In this document: piece after piece, positions 23,605 through 25,511 of the stretch | How positions within the stretch are numbered: the first letter of the stretch is position 1 | How the letters are laid out: each line of letters opens with the position of its first letter | Assembly (NCBI GenBank): GCA_036658435.1 | Contig: JAVXEO010000030.1 | Coordinates: 1-25,511, forward strand | Origin: DIGJ01 sp036658435 | GTDB taxonomy: Bacteria; Bacillota; Clostridia; Lachnospirales; Lachnospiraceae | Direction of reading: 5' to 3' | Length of the DNA stretch: 25,511 nt | Made by a program: the position numbers and the translations under genes | Notes under the pieces: model-generated | Told to the model about the DNA's origin: nothing | Databases searched by the model: none | The model's input: the letters and a program-made list of their open reading frames with translations, nothing else

Positions 23605-25275
23605 TTATTGTAATTGAAATTGATCGACTAATTCTTTGAGCATAGAGGCCTGGCTTGCCATTTCTTCACTGCTGGAAGAGCTTTCTTCCGCCATTGCTGT
23701 GTTTTCTTGTACCACACTTGCAATTTGATCCACCGCTTGAGAAATCTGTTCCAGTGCCTGTGCCTGGCGCACCGAAACACTTGAAATTTCTCCAATATCG
23801 GATACCAGTTCCTGGGTCTTTTCTACGGACTTTTCTAATTTAGAAGCTGCTAAATCCGCCAATTGTTTTCCACTTTCTACGGCTTTTAACGAGTTAGCAA
23901 TTAATTCCGTAGAGCTTTGTGCTGCCTGGGCACTTTGTGCTGCAAGGTTTCCAACTTCATTTGCTACCACTGCAAAGCCTTTTCCCATTTCACCTGCTCT
24001 GGCAGCTTCAATAGAAGCATTTAAAGACAATAAGTTTGTCTGAGATGCAATATCATTAATCGTATTAATGATGTTACTGATCTCCTTGGAAGTTCCACTG
24101 ATTAAATTCATTGCTTCCACCATTTGCTGCATTTGTTCATTACTTTCTGAAATTTCTTTTCCAACTGTCTTTGCTTTTATATTGGCCTGTTCGGCATTCT
24201 GTGCGTTTCTATCAACTTCTGAAGAAACATCCGTAACCGTTGCCTGTAATTCTTCAATCGAGCTTGCCTGATCGGTAGCACCATCCGTAAGGCTCTGGGC
24301 ACCTTGTGAGATTTGATCTGCACTTCCTGCAACCTGAGAAGAAGATTGATTAATTTTTGATAAGGTGTCTGACATTTTTCTTATAAAGCTTTGTAAGGAA
24401 ATATCCACTGCCGCAAAATCATTTGGATATGCCACACCTGCAGAAACCTTAAAGTTACCATTCTCTACTTCCTTTAATATGCGGGTTAAATCCCCGATAA
24501 CCTCCGATAAACCATGAATGGTTGCATTCATACTTCGAGAAAGGCTTCCCAGTTCATTTTCACTTTCATAGGTAAGGTGAACCTTGAGATTTCCCGTTGA
24601 TAATTGTTTTGCCGCTGCTTCCACCTCTTCAATTGGCCCTTTAATTGCATTTGCTGTTTTTTTGGAAAGAATCAACGCCGTAGCCGTTGCTCCTAAAATA
24701 ATTCCAAGCATAATAAAGGTGAAAATCAAAGTTTGTCTGGATAAATTCGCCGACTTTTCTTCGCCAATTCTGGATTTATCAGAAAGCATGGTATCCACTG
24801 TATTCGTCAATTCCTCTATATAGGGAGCACATTTTTCATTATATTTTTGAAGCAGTATGGCTTCCGTTCCTGTATCATTTAATATTTCCTCTTTAGTTTT
24901 CCTAAAGTTGTTATTTGCTGTCTCTAATTTAGAATAAATTTCCTGTCCTACCTTAGAACCCAGACTCTTTTTAGTCGCTGCCAGGTTGTCATTCACAATT
25001 GCGTCCAGTTCCTGTAATTCTTTTTTATCATTTTCTTTCTCGCTGTCTATGCTTGAGGTCATAAATTTTAATAAAATAACATTCTCTTTTTGTAAATTAA
25101 TACCCAAACTGCCAATATCTCCTTGAGCAAAACCATATTCTACCAGTGTTTTGCTATAATCTCGGTCTATTTTGTTCGCTAAAAGTAACCCTACTATTCC
25201 TGAAATACTTGCAATTGCTAAAATAATAATACACATTACACTAATTCTCTTTGAAATCTTCATGTTTCCAAACAT
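23605..25275 (-). CDS. Methyl-accepting chemotaxis protein (transmembrane chemoreceptor)
   Basis: Membrane receptor controlling CheA. It has 556 residues. TM1 is at about 11-33, then an extracytoplasmic four-helix-bundle sensor of the 4HB_MCP type (about 35-180, rich in Lys/Glu), TM2 (182-204), HAMP (205-258) and a second HAMP-like helical segment (about 259-310). The cytoplasmic signalling domain carries the hairpin tip SQTNLLSLNASIEAARAGE (411-429), continuing MGKGFAVVANEVGNLAAQS. No CheR-binding pentapeptide is seen at the C-terminus (ends DQFQLQ). ATG at 25275 with AGGAGGG 6 bases upstream. The ligand cannot be predicted. The gene is isolated from the fla operon and flanked by direct repeat copies. 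Confidence 0.95.
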   Translation of the reverse strand: MFGNMKISKRISVMCIIILAIASISGIVGLLLANKIDRDYSKTLVEYGFAQGDIGSLGINLQKENVILLKFMTSSIDSEKENDKKELQELDAIVNDNLAATKKSLGSKVGQEIYSKLETANNNFRKTKEEILNDTGTEAILLQKYNEKCAPYIEELTNTVDTMLSDKSRIGEEKSANLSRQTLIFTFIMLGIILGATATALILSKKTANAIKGPIEEVEAAAKQLSTGNLKVHLTYESENELGSLSRSMNATIHGLSEVIGDLTRILKEVENGNFKVSAGVAYPNDFAAVDISLQSFIRKMSDTLSKINQSSSQVAGSADQISQGAQSLTDGATDQASSIEELQATVTDVSSEVDRNAQNAEQANIKAKTVGKEISESNEQMQQMVEAMNLISGTSKEISNIINTINDIASQTNLLSLNASIEAARAGEMGKGFAVVANEVGNLAAQSAQAAQSSTELIANSLKAVESGKQLADLAASKLEKSVEKTQELVSDIGEISSVSVRQAQALEQISQAVDQIASVVQENTAMAEESSSSSEEMASQASMLKELVDQFQLQ

Positions 25276-25365
25276 ATCAAACCCTCCTATGTGCTTTGAT
25301 ACAGACCAAGGAACCTATCTGTAGGATATTAAGCTAATTGTAAATCTTTCTCTCTCATATCTGGT

Positions 25366-25394
25366 ATTATACATTTTATTTTGCTATTTCGCAA
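25366..25394 (-). promoter_or_regulatory. Sigma-A promoter of mcp
   Basis: Minus-strand TTGCGA (25389-25394), 17 bases, perfect TATAAT (25366-25371). It gives a leader of roughly 85 bases. No sigma-D (FliA-type) promoter is seen, although many chemoreceptor genes use one. Confidence 0.6.
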
Positions 25395-25461
25395 CCTATA
25401 TTTTACAATTTATGGTTTTAATTTTTATATATTGTTTTTCGTGCATTTTATAAGCGTATTT

Positions 25462-25511
25462 AGGATAAAGAGTCTGCTTTCCAGACTCACGCGCCAAAGC
25501 ATATTCCTTAG
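25462..25511 (+). repeat. Direct repeat copy 2 (runs off the window)
   Basis: Same orientation as copy 1, offset 2,023 bases, 48 of 50 bases identical. The hairpin is weaker here (7 pairs, GAGTCTG with CAGACTC) because both differences fall in its 3' arm. It sits behind the mcp promoter and not directly behind any visible gene end. Confidence 0.92.

Noticed and set aside
1..25511. CRISPR arrays, tRNA or rRNA genes, transposases, phage genes
   Set aside because: No spaced repeat series, cloverleaf-like segments or recognisable mobile-element proteins found on either strand.

Overview
The window is a low-GC, Gram-positive, endospore-forming chromosome segment, most likely from a motile member of the Clostridia (Lachnospiraceae is my best guess; the genus cannot be read from the sequence). 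The grounds are a forespore sigma factor (sigG), a YlmC/YmxH-type sporulation protein, CodY, a CheC-type FliY and a FlbD homologue, together with AT-rich DNA and purine-rich ribosome sites. No rRNA, tRNA, CRISPR array or insertion sequence was found, and no gene-free stretch exceeds about 240 bases.

From 1 to about 15,850, all on the minus strand and so transcribed right to left, lies the core of a Bacillus/Clostridium-type fla/che operon. In transcription order it is flgB-flgC-fliE-fliF-fliG-fliH-fliI-fliJ-ylxF(MotE-like)-fliK-flgD-(TIGR02530-type protein)-flgE-flbD-motA-motB-fliL-fliM-fliY, with fliY cut by the left edge. The order follows assembly: rod and MS-ring, switch and export ATPase, hook, then stator and C-ring. 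A sigma-A-type promoter (TTGTGT-17-TATAAT) lies just before flgB. A second (TTGTAA-17-TATAAT), preceded by a terminator-like stem, lies between flgE and flbD, so the flbD-motAB-fliL-fliM-fliY block can probably be transcribed on its own.

From 16,048 to 22,490, still on the minus strand, are codY, topA, dprA, a comM/YifB-type ATPase, nrdR and a ylmC/ymxH-type gene. This is the Bacillus-like dprA-topA-codY-flgB neighbourhood without the trmFO-xerC-hslV-hslU block that separates topA from codY in Bacillus. codY ends in a good hairpin terminator, so the flagellar genes start from their own promoter. CodY is a known repressor of motility in Bacillus, which makes the neighbourhood functionally suggestive.

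At the right, sigG (22,660-23,445, plus strand) is divergent from the ymxH-type gene and convergent with a transmembrane chemoreceptor (mcp, 23,605-25,275, minus). The intergenic DNA between sigG and mcp is a dense series of stem-loops. Its first 50 bases recur with two mismatches, in the same orientation, at the extreme right end of the window (25,462-25,511). The mcp gene is therefore flanked by direct copies of a structured repeat that I cannot assign to a known family; this is the least explained signal in the window.
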